DNA of 52,156 nt from contig JBBQHQ010000004.1 in assembly GCA_038324115.1 (NCBI GenBank), positions 1 through 52,156 on the forward strand. The letters run 5' to 3'. This stretch comes from Gaiellasilicea sp038324115 (GTDB taxonomy: Bacteria > Actinomycetota > Thermoleophilia > Gaiellales > Gaiellaceae). The notes under the pieces are model-generated. The model ran no database searches. It had not been told where the DNA came from and saw nothing but the letters and a program-made list of their open reading frames with translations. Positions within the stretch are counted from its first letter, which is position 1, and every line of letters starts with the position of its first letter. The position numbers and the translations under genes were made by a program. This document shows positions 43,726-51,800 of this stretch, piece by piece.

Positions 43726-44865
43726 ATGGCAACGGTGAGCTTCGACGGGCTGCGGCAACTGGCGGCGTTCCGCGCCAAGGACGGCTGCGCAGTCTCCCTC
43801 TATCTCGATCTGGGTCCCAGCCTGAGCCCGACGGCGGCGGAGTTGTCGACACGCGTCCACTCGCTGCTCGACGCGGCCGCAAAGTCGCACGGGGCGACGC
43901 GCGGCGACCTCGCGCACGAGGCGCGGCGCGGCCTCAAGGCGGACTTGGAGCGGCTCGACCGGTACTTCGAGTCCGAGTTCGACCGCGACGGCGCCAAGGG
44001 GCTCGCGATCTTCGCAGCAGGGCTCGACAACATCTGGTCGGTGCTGCCGCTCGCCGGAGGCGTCCCCGACACCGCTCGCGTCGCCGACGACTTCCTCCTC
44101 TCGCCGCTCGTCCCGCTCGTCGGGCGCGGCGAGGGCGCGCTCGTGGCCGTCGTCGACCGCGAGCAGGGCCGCGTGCTCGCGCTCCGGAACGGCCGGCTGG
44201 AGGAGATCGCCGACCACACCGAGGAGGCTCCCTCCCAGCACGACCAGGGGGGCTGGTCGCAGGCGCGCTTCCAGCGTCACATCGACAACGTCGCGCACAA
44301 CCACTACAAGGAGGTCGCGGAGGAGCTCGAGCACCGCTTTCGCACTCTCGGCCGGCCTCGCGTGATCGTGGTTTGCCCCGACGACGTCAAGCCCGAGTTC
44401 GGTGGTGTGCTCGGAGCGGAGGTGGCCGACGCCGTGATCGGCTGGACGAACGCGGAGCATCACGCCGGCCCAGCACAGCTCCAGGAGCAGGTCGTGCCGT
44501 TGCTCGAGGAGTGGCACGCCGACAGCGAGGCCGAGCTCGTCGAGCGCTGGCGCGAGGCGGTCGGCCGGAACGGGCGCGGCGCCTCGGGCTGGCCCGACAC
44601 GCTCGAGGCGGTCTCGGACGGGCGGGTCGAGTTGCTGCTCTACGCGCCGGGCGCGAGCGCCAACGCCTATCGCTGCCCCGCCTGCGGGCGCGCCGCGATC
44701 CAGGCGCTCACCTGCCCGCTCGACGGGACCACCATGGAGGCACGCGATGACGGGCTCGAGCTCGCGGTCAGGCTCGCGCTCGCGCATGGCGGCGACGTCC
44801 ACGCCGTCCAGCACCGCCAGGATCTCGAGCCGGTCGGCGGGATCGGCGCCATTCTCCGCTTCTAG
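43726..44865 (+). CDS. Bacterial eRF1-like (baeRF/Vms1-like) protein
   Basis: A 379-residue member of the bacterial archaeo-eukaryotic release-factor family. The key GGWSQARFQRHI motif (175-186) aligns with the catalytic loop region of Vms1/ANKZF1 peptidyl-tRNA hydrolases, which release stalled nascent chains. A C-terminal zinc-ribbon-like segment has C317, C320 and C330, but its fourth Cys position is Asp/Gly (CPLDG), so metal binding is doubtful. The ATG is preceded by GGGGGAAAG. A role in stalled-ribosome rescue in bacteria is a plausible but unproven inference. Confidence 0.8.
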   Translation: MATVSFDGLRQLAAFRAKDGCAVSLYLDLGPSLSPTAAELSTRVHSLLDAAAKSHGATRGDLAHEARRGLKADLERLDRYFESEFDRDGAKGLAIFAAGLDNIWSVLPLAGGVPDTARVADDFLLSPLVPLVGRGEGALVAVVDREQGRVLALRNGRLEEIADHTEEAPSQHDQGGWSQARFQRHIDNVAHNHYKEVAEELEHRFRTLGRPRVIVVCPDDVKPEFGGVLGAEVADAVIGWTNAEHHAGPAQLQEQVVPLLEEWHADSEAELVERWREAVGRNGRGASGWPDTLEAVSDGRVELLLYAPGASANAYRCPACGRAAIQALTCPLDGTTMEARDDGLELAVRLALAHGGDVHAVQHRQDLEPVGGIGAILRF

Positions 44866-44874
44866 CCTTCGCTA

Positions 44875-46095
44875 TTACGCGGCGTCGATCGCGCGGAGCT
44901 GCTCGCCCAGCTCGGGCGCCTCGAGCGCGCGCGGCCGCACGTCGATCGGGTCGAGCGAGGGGATCGGCTCGCCGTTCATTCCATGCTCCTGGAGCTTCCG
45001 GCCGGTGACGAGGACGCGCGTCTCCAGAGTCCCGACGGTCTTGTTGTAGTGCCCGACGGCGCTCTTGAGGCTGCGTCCGAGCTGGTCGACGTGGCCCGCC
45101 ATCGTCCCGAGCCGGTCATAGAGGAGCTGCCCAAGCTCGTGCACTTCACGGGCGCTCTGGGCCACCGTCTCCTGCTGCCAGGTGGCCGCGATGGTACGAA
45201 GCAGGGCGAAGAGGTTGGTCGGCGAGGCGGGGATCACACCGTCCCGCCAGGCATCCTCGGTGATCGCGCTGTCGTGCTCCTGCGCGGTGCGCAGGAACGC
45301 CTCGTCCGGCAGGAACATGATCACGAAGTCGGGCGCGGGCTCGAACTGCTTCCAGTAGCTCTTCGCCGAGAGCTTCGCGACGTGGTCGCGGAGCTGCCGC
45401 GCGTGGTGGGCGAGATGGAGCGGAAGCTGGTTCGTATCCTCGCAGCCGCAGGCATCCAGGTAGGCCGCGAGAGGCACCTTGGCGTCGACCACGACCCGCT
45501 TTCCGCCCGGAAGGTTGACGACGAGATCGGGGCGGAGGAGCGCGCCCTCGCCGTCGCGCGTGGTCGACTGGAGGACGAAGTCGCAGTGCTCGAGCATCCC
45601 CGCCGCCTCCACGACCCGCTTCAGCTGCACCTCGCCCCAGCGTCCGCGCACGTGGGGGGCGCGCAGCGCCGTCACGAGGTTGCCGGTCTCGGAGCGAAGT
45701 CGCTCCTGGCCCTCGCGCATCGTCGCGAGCTCCTGCTTGAGCGCGCCGAACGCGTGCTGACGCGCCTGCTCGAGCGTCCGCACCTGGCCGTCCACCTTCT
45801 CGAGCGAGTCCTTGAGCGGCTTGACGTAGCTCGTCAGCTTCATCTCGGCCAGCTCGAGGAACTGGGTGTTGTTCGCCTTCATGGCGTCTGCCGAGGCGGC
45901 CTTGACCGCGTTCACGACCTTCTCGTCGAACGACCGCCGCTCGACGGCGAGCTCGGCACGGGTACCCGCGAGCTCCTGGCGGACGCCGTCCAGCTCGGTC
46001 TGGGCCAGGCTCGCAGCGGCGATCCGGCCGCGCAGCGCGACCCAGCCGGCGCCGAGGCCGAGGACGATCCCGAGAACGAGTGCGAAGGTGACCAT
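44875..46095 (-). CDS. rmuC: DNA recombination protein RmuC
   Basis: A 406-residue RmuC. An N-terminal membrane anchor (about 3-22, VTFALVLGIVLGLGAGWVAL) is followed by a coiled coil (about 30-130) and the nuclease-like RmuC core (RAPHVRGRWGEVQLKRVVEAAGM, VVVDAKVPLAAYLDA, DFVIMFLPDEAF). It limits DNA inversions and rearrangements in E. coli. The ATG at 46095 begins the canonical membrane helix. Divergent to the DUF3105 gene and convergent with the baeRF gene. Confidence 0.92.
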   Translation of the reverse strand: MVTFALVLGIVLGLGAGWVALRGRIAAASLAQTELDGVRQELAGTRAELAVERRSFDEKVVNAVKAASADAMKANNTQFLELAEMKLTSYVKPLKDSLEKVDGQVRTLEQARQHAFGALKQELATMREGQERLRSETGNLVTALRAPHVRGRWGEVQLKRVVEAAGMLEHCDFVLQSTTRDGEGALLRPDLVVNLPGGKRVVVDAKVPLAAYLDACGCEDTNQLPLHLAHHARQLRDHVAKLSAKSYWKQFEPAPDFVIMFLPDEAFLRTAQEHDSAITEDAWRDGVIPASPTNLFALLRTIAATWQQETVAQSAREVHELGQLLYDRLGTMAGHVDQLGRSLKSAVGHYNKTVGTLETRVLVTGRKLQEHGMNGEPIPSLDPIDVRPRALEAPELGEQLRAIDAA

Positions 46096-46160
46096 TGAGC
46101 CAAGGAACGGTAGAGACGGCGTCGGACGGAGCGGACGCCGCTGGTACAGTCGCCACCGGA

Positions 46161-46859
46161 ATGGCCCGCAAAGACCGTGCACCCAGCCCGCCGAAAGTGT
46201 CCGTCCAGGCCCCGAAGCAGCGCCGCACCCCCAACGCTCCCTCGGATCCGGCCCGGACGAGGCGCTTGCTCTACCTGATCGCCGCTTCCGGCATCCTCGC
46301 GCTGCTCGTCGTGGTCGGGATCATCGTCTTCGCCGGCGGCGGAAGCGGGGGCAAGGACGAGAAGGCCGTGCTCGCGGAGAACGGCTGCACGCTGAGAACC
46401 TACCCCGGACTGACGGGGACGCACGTGACCTCGCTTCAGGCGAAGGTGAAGTGGAACTCGACGCCGCCCACGAGCGGCCCGCACTACGTCCAGCCGGCGA
46501 TCTGGGGCTCCTACGACGAGCCGATCGCGGAGATCCAGGCGGTGCACAACCTCGAGCACGGCGGGATCGTGATCCAGTACGGCAAGGACGTGCCGAAGGC
46601 CGAGGTCGAGCAGATCCGCTCCTGGTACGAGCAGAGCCCGAACGCGGTGCTCGTGGCGCCGCTCGACTCGCTCGGCAAGCAGATCGCGCTCTCTGCGTGG
46701 ACGGCGCCGGCGAACGTGGGCACGACCACCGACAACGGGAACGGCTACCTGGCCAAGTGCGACGCCTTCAGCGAGAAGGCGTTCGACGCCTTCGTCGAGA
46801 ACCACCGCGGCAAGGGCCCGGAGCGCTTCCCGGTCGACCAGCTCACTCCCGGCTCCTAG
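46161..46859 (+). CDS. DUF3105 membrane-anchored protein
   Basis: A 232-residue protein: a Lys/Pro-rich cytosolic head, one membrane helix (about 35-57, LLYLIAASGILALLVVVGII), then an extracytoplasmic DUF3105 domain with TSGPHYVQPAIWG and the His-rich HNLEHGGIVIQYG motif. The domain is common in Actinobacteria and Deinococcus-like bacteria; the function is unknown. The ATG at 46161 is preferred; a TTG at 46095 would extend it into the divergent start region. tRNA-Leu follows 11 bases downstream. Confidence 0.83.
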   Translation: MARKDRAPSPPKVSVQAPKQRRTPNAPSDPARTRRLLYLIAASGILALLVVVGIIVFAGGGSGGKDEKAVLAENGCTLRTYPGLTGTHVTSLQAKVKWNSTPPTSGPHYVQPAIWGSYDEPIAEIQAVHNLEHGGIVIQYGKDVPKAEVEQIRSWYEQSPNAVLVAPLDSLGKQIALSAWTAPANVGTTTDNGNGYLAKCDAFSEKAFDAFVENHRGKGPERFPVDQLTPGS

Positions 46860-46870
46860 ACTGAGGCTCC

Positions 46871-46955
46871 GCCGGGGTGGCGGAACCGGTCAGACGCGCC
46901 CGACTTAAAATCGGGTGAGCTTCGGCTCGTGAGGGTTCGACTCCCTCCCCCGGCA
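46871..46955 (+). tRNA. tRNA-Leu (anticodon TAA)
   Basis: An 85-base class II tRNA with a 7-bp acceptor stem (GCCGGGG/CCCCGGC, discriminator A), anticodon loop CTTAAAA in the stem CCCGA/TCGGG, a long variable arm (GAGC-TTCG-GCTC) and a normal T-arm (GAGGG-TTCGACT-CCCTC). The 3' CCA is not encoded. It reads UUA/UUG codons, rare in such GC-rich DNA. Confidence 0.97.
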
Positions 46956-46997
46956 TCGGGACCTCCACGGCCGGTTCCTCACTACACTCCCGAAGCC

Positions 46998-48284
46998 ATG
47001 GCCCAGGTCGCCGAAGCCGCCTCCCACGTCCAGCTCGAATGGGACACGCCGCTCTTCCGGACGGCGGTCACCCAGTACGAGCAGGCGCTGCCGTACGCGG
47101 AGATCTCGGAGGCCGTCGCCGAGCGGTTGCGCTATCCCGAGCGCGCGGTGATGCTCTCCGTGCCCATGCGGATGGACGACGAGCGCCGCGTCGTCTTCGC
47201 GGGCTACCGCGTCCAGCACTCGAGCGTGCTCGGGCCGACGAAGGGCGGGATCCGCTACGACCAGGAGGTCACGCTCGGGGAATGCGCCGCACTCGCGGTC
47301 TGGATGACGTGGAAGTGCGCCTTGCTCAAGCTGCCCTACGGGGGCGCGAAGGGCGGCGTCCGCTGCGACCCGCACTCGATGACGATCACCGAGCTCGAGC
47401 GCCTGACCCGCCGCTTCACCTCGGAGCTCCTCCCGATCATCGGGCCGCAGGAGGACATCCCCGCGCCCGACATGGCCACGAACGAGCAGACGATGGCCTG
47501 GATGATGGACACGTATTCGATGCAGGTCGGCCACGCCGTCCCGGAGATCGTGACCGGGAAGCCGATCTCGGTCGGCGGCTCGGTCTTCCGGCACGAGGCG
47601 ACAGGGGCCGGCGTCGTGATGGTGGTCGCGCGGGCCTGCGAGCGGCTCGGCTGGCCGATCGGCGAGCAGCGCTGCGTCGTCCAGGGCTTCGGGAACGTCG
47701 GCGGGATCGCCGCGCACGAGCTGTCAGAGCGGGGCGCCAACGTGATCGCCGTCTCCGACGTCTCGGGCGGGGTCTGGGACGAGGCCGGGCTCGACGTCCA
47801 CGCGATGACCGACTTCGCCAAGGAGCACGGCTCGCTGGAGGACTGGCCGACGGGGACGCGGATCTCGAACGAGGAGCTGCTCGAGCTCCCGTGCGACATC
47901 CTCGTGCTCGCCGCGCGCGAGAACCAGGTGACCGAGCGGAACGCGGGTCGGATCCAGGCGCGGCTCGTCGCCGAGGGCGCGAACGGCCCGACCTCTCTCG
48001 AAGGCGACGCGATCCTCGTCGCCCGCGGGATCCCCGTCCTCCCCGACATCCTCACGAACGCGGGCGGCGTCACCGTCTCGTACTTCGAGTGGGTTCAGGA
48101 CCTCGGCAGGCTGTTCTGGGGCCGGGACGAGATCCGCGGCAAGCTCGAGGAGAAGCTGAACGACGCCTTCGACCGCGTCTGGCAGGTCTCGGAGGAACGC
48201 GGGATCACGCTCCGCACCGCCGCGCTCGTCGCCGGGATCCGCGAGGTCGCGGCGGCGCTCGACGCGCGGGGGCTCTACCCGTGA
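46998..48284 (+). CDS. gdhA: Glu/Leu/Phe/Val dehydrogenase (likely glutamate)
   Basis: A 428-residue amino acid dehydrogenase. The catalytic region GPTKGGIRYDQEVTLGE, the Lys-bearing KLPYGGAKGGV, and the NAD(P) site VVQGFGNVGGIAAHEL match glutamate dehydrogenases; the length also fits. It interconverts glutamate with 2-oxoglutarate plus ammonia. The ATG at 46998 avoids an in-frame upstream start inside the tRNA. Its stop overlaps the CBS gene start (GTGA), so the small CBS protein is probably co-expressed and could be regulatory. Confidence 0.92.
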   Translation: MAQVAEAASHVQLEWDTPLFRTAVTQYEQALPYAEISEAVAERLRYPERAVMLSVPMRMDDERRVVFAGYRVQHSSVLGPTKGGIRYDQEVTLGECAALAVWMTWKCALLKLPYGGAKGGVRCDPHSMTITELERLTRRFTSELLPIIGPQEDIPAPDMATNEQTMAWMMDTYSMQVGHAVPEIVTGKPISVGGSVFRHEATGAGVVMVVARACERLGWPIGEQRCVVQGFGNVGGIAAHELSERGANVIAVSDVSGGVWDEAGLDVHAMTDFAKEHGSLEDWPTGTRISNEELLELPCDILVLAARENQVTERNAGRIQARLVAEGANGPTSLEGDAILVARGIPVLPDILTNAGGVTVSYFEWVQDLGRLFWGRDEIRGKLEEKLNDAFDRVWQVSEERGITLRTAALVAGIREVAAALDARGLYP

Positions 48285-48682
48285 GCGACCGCGTCCGCGA
48301 CGCGATGGTCACCGGCCCGCCGGTGCTCGAGGTCTCGGCGAGCGCGCAGGAGGCCGGCGAGGCGCTGGCCCGGCCGGAGGTGCGCGCCGTCTTCGTCTGC
48401 CGCGAGGGACGGCTCGTCGGCGTCGTCACCCGGAAGACGCTCGTCCGGGAGGTCGTCGCGAAGGGCTTCGATCCGCGCTCGACCGAGCTCGGGTCGATCG
48501 CCGAGGAGCCGTATCTCGTCCTCGACGCGGACATGCCGCTCGAGGAAGCCTTCCACGTGCTCGAGGAGCGGGACTTCGAGCGCGTCCCCGTCGCGGAAGG
48601 CGGCATGTTCGTAGGTGTCCTCTCCCGTGCGGTGATCGGGCGGCGACTCGCGGAGGACGAGGCCGAGCCGGTCGATGCCTGA
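48281..48682 (+). CDS. CBS-domain protein
   Basis: A 133-residue protein made of a CBS-domain pair (about 1-60 and 68-130; MVTGPPVLEVSASAQEAGEAL, LVGVVTRKTLVREV, LDADMPLEEAFHVL, FVGVLSRAVIGRRL). CBS pairs bind adenosine nucleotides or other small ligands. There is no catalytic domain. The GTG start lies in the gdhA stop, so it is a candidate energy-linked partner of the dehydrogenase or of the DUF2254 membrane protein 18 bases downstream; both are inference. Confidence 0.87.
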   Translation: MSDRVRDAMVTGPPVLEVSASAQEAGEALARPEVRAVFVCREGRLVGVVTRKTLVREVVAKGFDPRSTELGSIAEEPYLVLDADMPLEEAFHVLEERDFERVPVAEGGMFVGVLSRAVIGRRLAEDEAEPVDA

Positions 48683-48700
48683 CGCCGAGGGAAGGCGCGC

Positions 48701-50026
48701 ATGCTCGGCGCGCTGAGGACGCGCTGGCACAACGTCCGGGAGGGCTTCTGGTTCTACCCGGGGCTGACGGTGCTCGGGCTGATGCTGCTGGCGCTGGTCG
48801 CGATCAGGATCGATCGGGGAGCGCAGTACGACCGCCACCTGTTCGTCGTCTTCGGCGGCGACGCCTCGGCCGCCCGCGAGATCCTCTCCGCGATCGCCTC
48901 CTCGTTCGTCACGGTCGCTGGCGTCACGCTCTCCATGACGATCGTCACCCTCCAGCTCGTCGCCGGCCAGTACTCGCCGCGGGCCGTGCGGGGCTTCCTC
49001 TCCGACCGGGTCAACCAGTTGACCGCCGGCGGCTTCGTCGGCGTCGTCGCGTACTGCCTGCTCGTGCTCCGTGTCGTGCGGACGGAGAGCGGTGCCGCGC
49101 CGGAGTTCGTACCCCGCCTCGCGGTCTCGATCGGGATCGGTCTCGCCCTGCTTGCGCTCGGGCTGCTCGTCTACTTCGTCCATCACATCGCCATGTCGGT
49201 GCGGGTCTCGAACATGGCCGCCGAGATCACGCGGGAGACGCTCGCGCTGCTCAAGGACCCGTATCCCGGCAGCTCGGGCGAGCGGGCCGACCCCGATTCC
49301 CCTTTCTTCGAGGAGGGGGCGGAGACGGCCCGGCTCTACCCCCGGCGGCCGGGCTACGTCCAGTCGATCGCCCTCGACGAGATCGTCGCGCACCTCCCGG
49401 AGGGCTCGCGGCTCGAGCTCAGGCTCGGCCCGGGCGACTTCGTCACCGAGACGGAGTCGATCGCCCTCGTCGCGCCGCCGCCCGACGACAAGGAGCTCGT
49501 CCGGAAGCTGATCCATCGCGCGGTCTTCGTCACGAGCGAGCGGACGCTCGCCCAGGACGCGGCGTTCGGCGTGCAGCAGCTGACGGACATCGCGCTGCGC
49601 GGGCTTTCGCCGGGGATCAACGATCCGACGACCGCGCTCACCTGCATCGGCTACATCGGGGCCTGCCTCGAACGGCTCGGCGCGGCCGATCCGGCGCGGC
49701 TCCAGCGGATCGACACCGAGCGGGACGTCCGCATCCGGGTGCGCGCGCGCACGTTCGAGCAGTACGTGGAGGAGTCGATCGTCGAGATCGGCCGCTTCAC
49801 CGCAGGGAACGCGCGCGTCGTCGTCGCCCTGCTGGAGCGGATCGCCTGCGTGCACAGCGCCCTGAACAGCGAGGCGTCGAGCGAGCGTGGGCGCGTGTTG
49901 CGGGCGGCGACCGTCGCCGTCGTCAAGGTCGCGCTCGAGGACGTGCGGACTGAGCACGACCGCGAGCTGATCGTCCATTACGCCGAAGGGCTCGTGCCGG
50001 ACGAGCTGCTTCAGCAGCAGGTGTAG
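48701..50026 (+). CDS. DUF2254 membrane protein
   Basis: A 441-residue inner-membrane protein of the DUF2254 family. Four hydrophobic segments lie in the first third (about 18-37, 66-90, 108-126, 146-166), followed by a large soluble C-terminal domain with the family motif GLSPGINDPTTA near residue 305. Function unknown; an ion-related role has been suggested only by family context. The 3' end overlaps the convergent ppx gene by 16 bases. Confidence 0.88.
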   Translation: MLGALRTRWHNVREGFWFYPGLTVLGLMLLALVAIRIDRGAQYDRHLFVVFGGDASAAREILSAIASSFVTVAGVTLSMTIVTLQLVAGQYSPRAVRGFLSDRVNQLTAGGFVGVVAYCLLVLRVVRTESGAAPEFVPRLAVSIGIGLALLALGLLVYFVHHIAMSVRVSNMAAEITRETLALLKDPYPGSSGERADPDSPFFEEGAETARLYPRRPGYVQSIALDEIVAHLPEGSRLELRLGPGDFVTETESIALVAPPPDDKELVRKLIHRAVFVTSERTLAQDAAFGVQQLTDIALRGLSPGINDPTTALTCIGYIGACLERLGAADPARLQRIDTERDVRIRVRARTFEQYVEESIVEIGRFTAGNARVVVALLERIACVHSALNSEASSERGRVLRAATVAVVKVALEDVRTEHDRELIVHYAEGLVPDELLQQQV

Positions 50027-50907
50027 GCGCCGGGCGGCGCGGGGCCCTCGACGGGCTCCGGGAGCTCCGCGGCGGCGAGCGCGGCGCCGTGGAGGATGTC
50101 CCGCTCGCTCACCTCGACCTCGTCGAGCCCGTACCGGTCGAGCACCTCGAGCAGGATCGCGGCGCCCGCGACGATCACGGGCGCCCGGCCGGGCTCGATC
50201 AGCTCCGCGCGCTCCTCGAGCGAGAGCGCGGCGAGCCGCTCCGTCTGGCGTTCCGCGGCCTCCCGGGAGAGGCGATGGCGGTGCACCCGCTCGGGGTCGT
50301 ACTCGGCGAGCCCGAGGTCGAGCGCGGCAAGGGTCGTCACCGTCCCGGCGACGCCGACTGCGCGCGCCGGCTCGGCGTCGGGTAGGAGCGGACGGAGGTG
50401 CGCCCGGATCGCCTCGATGTCCTCGCCGAAGCGCTCGCTCAGGCGGACGCAGCCGATCTGGAGGCTCGTGCGGACGTCGGTGCCGGTGACCTGGACCTCG
50501 GTCGAGCCGCCGCCGATGTCCACGACGAGCGTGCCGGGCTCGAGCTCGCCGATCCCGCGCAGGGTCAGGGCTGCCTCCTCGTCGCCGTCGAGCAGGCGCG
50601 TGGTGAAGCCGTAGCTCCACTCGATCTCGCCCAGGAAGGCCTCGCCGTTGTCGGCGTCGCGGACGGCGCTCGTCGCGATCGCGAGCGTCCGCTCGGCCCC
50701 GAGCGCCTCCAGTTCGCGGCGGTAGTCGACGAGCACGTTGCGGACGCGGGTCATGGGGAGGGGGAGGAGCTTGCCGCGTGTTGCGACGTCCTCGCCGAGC
50801 CGGGTGATCGCGAGCCGGCGCACCACCTCGGTGAGCGTGCCGTCCTCGACGTCGGCGACGAGCAACCGGGTCGAGTTCGTGCCGAGGTCGACCGCCGCGA
50901 CCCTCAC
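50011..50907 (-). CDS. ppx: Exopolyphosphatase/pppGpp phosphohydrolase (Ppx/GppA)
   Basis: A 298-residue ASKHA-fold phosphatase: RVAAVDLGTNSTRLLV at the start, TSAVRDADNGEAFL, VVDIGGGSTEV and VAGTVTTLAALDL. It lacks the extra C-terminal HD domain of the long E. coli enzyme, like other short Actinobacterial Ppx proteins. It hydrolyses polyphosphate or (p)ppGpp; which is not decidable here. The GTG start overlaps the stop of the small membrane gene (GTGA), so the pair is one transcript. Confidence 0.93.
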   Translation of the reverse strand: MRVAAVDLGTNSTRLLVADVEDGTLTEVVRRLAITRLGEDVATRGKLLPLPMTRVRNVLVDYRRELEALGAERTLAIATSAVRDADNGEAFLGEIEWSYGFTTRLLDGDEEAALTLRGIGELEPGTLVVDIGGGSTEVQVTGTDVRTSLQIGCVRLSERFGEDIEAIRAHLRPLLPDAEPARAVGVAGTVTTLAALDLGLAEYDPERVHRHRLSREAAERQTERLAALSLEERAELIEPGRAPVIVAGAAILLEVLDRYGLDEVEVSERDILHGAALAAAELPEPVEGPAPPGAYTCC

Positions 50908-51221
50908 TTGGAGGGGACGACGCCCGTGACCCGGCCGACGGCCGCGCGGACGTCGGCGAGCGCGGCCGTGAGGACCGCCAGCCGCTCTCGTGAGCCGGAG
51001 AGCTGTTCCAGCGCCGCGGAGAGCCGCGTCCCGCTCGCCCCGGCCGCCTGGAGGTGGAGCTCGATCTCCGCGGTCCGCTGCCCGATCGAGTCGAGCCCCT
51101 CGCCGATCGCGCCGTTCAGCCGCTTGAAGGCGCGCCAGGTTCGAAGCCCCTGGCGGAGCGCGAAGAGCCCCGAGACGAGGGTGACGAGGACGAGGAACGC
51201 GAGGCAGGCCCAGATCAGCAC
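50904..51221 (-). CDS. Small single-pass membrane protein, unknown
   Basis: A 105-residue protein: an N-terminal membrane helix (about 3-21, IWACLAFLVLVTLVSGLFAL) then an amphipathic, Ala/Leu/Glu-rich region (about 35-95) likely to be a coiled coil. I do not recognise a family. It overlaps ppx by four bases and probably anchors or assists something at the membrane. The ATG at 51221 is near the initiator tRNA on the opposite strand. Confidence 0.6.
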   Translation of the reverse strand: MLIWACLAFLVLVTLVSGLFALRQGLRTWRAFKRLNGAIGEGLDSIGQRTAEIELHLQAAGASGTRLSAALEQLSGSRERLAVLTAALADVRAAVGRVTGVVPSK

Positions 51222-51266
51222 GCCCCGATGGTATCCGGGCCGGCGGTGCTACAATCAACGCCGCGT

Positions 51267-51340
51267 CGCGGGGTGGAGCAGCCAGGTAGCTCGCCGGGCT
51301 CATAACCCGGAGGTCGCAGGTTCAAATCCTGCCCCCGCTA
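51267..51340 (+). tRNA. Initiator tRNA-fMet (CAT)
   Basis: 74 bases. Anticodon CAT in loop CTCATAA with three G-C pairs next to the loop (GGG/CCC), the initiator hallmark; the first pair C1 is mismatched to T72, the mismatch form also seen in other Actinobacteria. T-arm GCAGG-TTCAAAT-CCTGC. The CCA is not encoded (CTAC follows). A strong terminator lies three bases after it. Confidence 0.97.
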
Positions 51341-51342
51341 CT

Positions 51343-51376
51343 ACAAAAGGCCCGCAAACGCGGGCCTTTTGTTTTC
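51343..51376 (+). terminator. Intrinsic terminator after initiator tRNA
   Basis: A perfect 13-bp stem (ACAAAAGGCCCGC/GCGGGCCTTTTGT) with a 4-base AAAC loop, followed by TTTC. The stem's own A/T ends give a classic U-tract. This is the strongest intrinsic terminator in the window and should end the tRNA transcript. Confidence 0.95.
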
Positions 51377-51496
51377 TAATCAGACGCGCCGAGCCCGATT
51401 TTCTACCCCTTTTTATACCCATTTACAATTTAGGGCGGACTGAACTTGTGCGGTTTTGCCCTCCACCGTTTGCTCCGTGGTAAACGAGCCGGGGTG
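51377..51496. other. Locally AT-rich gap next to tRNA; no gene seen
   Basis: This stretch contains TTTTCTACCCCTTTTTATACCC-like T-rich tracts and ATTTACAATTT, unlike the GC-rich surroundings. No open frame with a convincing start or family match was seen. It lies between the initiator tRNA terminator and the toxin-antitoxin pair, the sort of place where integrative elements leave junctions. No direct repeat of the tRNA 3' end is visible before the window ends. Confidence 0.5.
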
Positions 51497-51525
51497 TAGA
51501 CCGACTGATCCCGCGGTGCTAGTGT
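51497..51525 (+). promoter_or_regulatory. Putative promoter of the toxin-antitoxin operon
   Basis: TAGACC (51497-51502) and TAGTGT (51520-51525) with a 17-base spacer resemble a -35/-10 pair. A start near 51532 would fall inside the palindrome at 51526-51545, leaving a leader of only about 14 bases. Confidence 0.45.
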
Positions 51526-51545
51526 GTGACCACCATGGTGATCAC
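51526..51545 (+). promoter_or_regulatory. Palindromic operator abutting the antitoxin ATG
   Basis: A 20-bp palindrome, GTGACCACCATGGTGATCAC, has one mismatch between its arms. It ends directly before the antitoxin ATG at 51546 and overlaps the likely transcription start. Phd/YefM antitoxins bind such sites to repress their own operon, so this is the probable autoregulatory operator. Confidence 0.6.
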
Positions 51546-51800
51546 ATGAGAGTGGTGACGGTACGAGACTTCCGCGATCGGGCGAGCGAGATGTTCCGCT
51601 CGGAGGACGTCATTCTGGTGACTCGTGAGGGCCGGCCCGCGGGATTCTTCCTGCCCTGGGATGCTCCTGAGCTCCCTGCCGACGTGCGCCGAGAGGTGTT
51701 CCTCCGCCTCACCGAGCAGATCGCTGCGCAGCGTGAGGCTCGAGGGGTGACCGAGGAGGAGGTTCTCAGCGATTTCGCTGCCGCCCGCCGTCGTCGCTGA
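51546..51800 (+). CDS. Phd/YefM-type antitoxin
   Basis: An 84-residue protein. Its N-terminal Phd-like DNA-binding fold reads MRVVTVRDFRDRASEMF followed by a beta-hairpin VILVTREGRPAGFFLP, and an Arg/Glu-rich C-terminal tail (EEEVLSDFAAARRRR) should wrap the toxin. The ATG directly follows the operator palindrome and has no clear ribosome-binding site, so a near-leaderless mRNA is possible. The last 29 bases overlap the toxin gene. Confidence 0.82.
   Translation: MRVVTVRDFRDRASEMFRSEDVILVTREGRPAGFFLPWDAPELPADVRREVFLRLTEQIAAQREARGVTEEEVLSDFAAARRRR

Noticed and set aside
46929..46997. Upstream extension of glutamate dehydrogenase into the tRNA-Leu gene
   Set aside because: The added residues are encoded by the tRNA and are unlike the family; the ATG at 46998 is better.
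51456..51800. Longer antitoxin starting at 51456
   Set aside because: The extension crosses the promoter and palindrome and has no family match; the ATG at 51546 begins the Phd fold.
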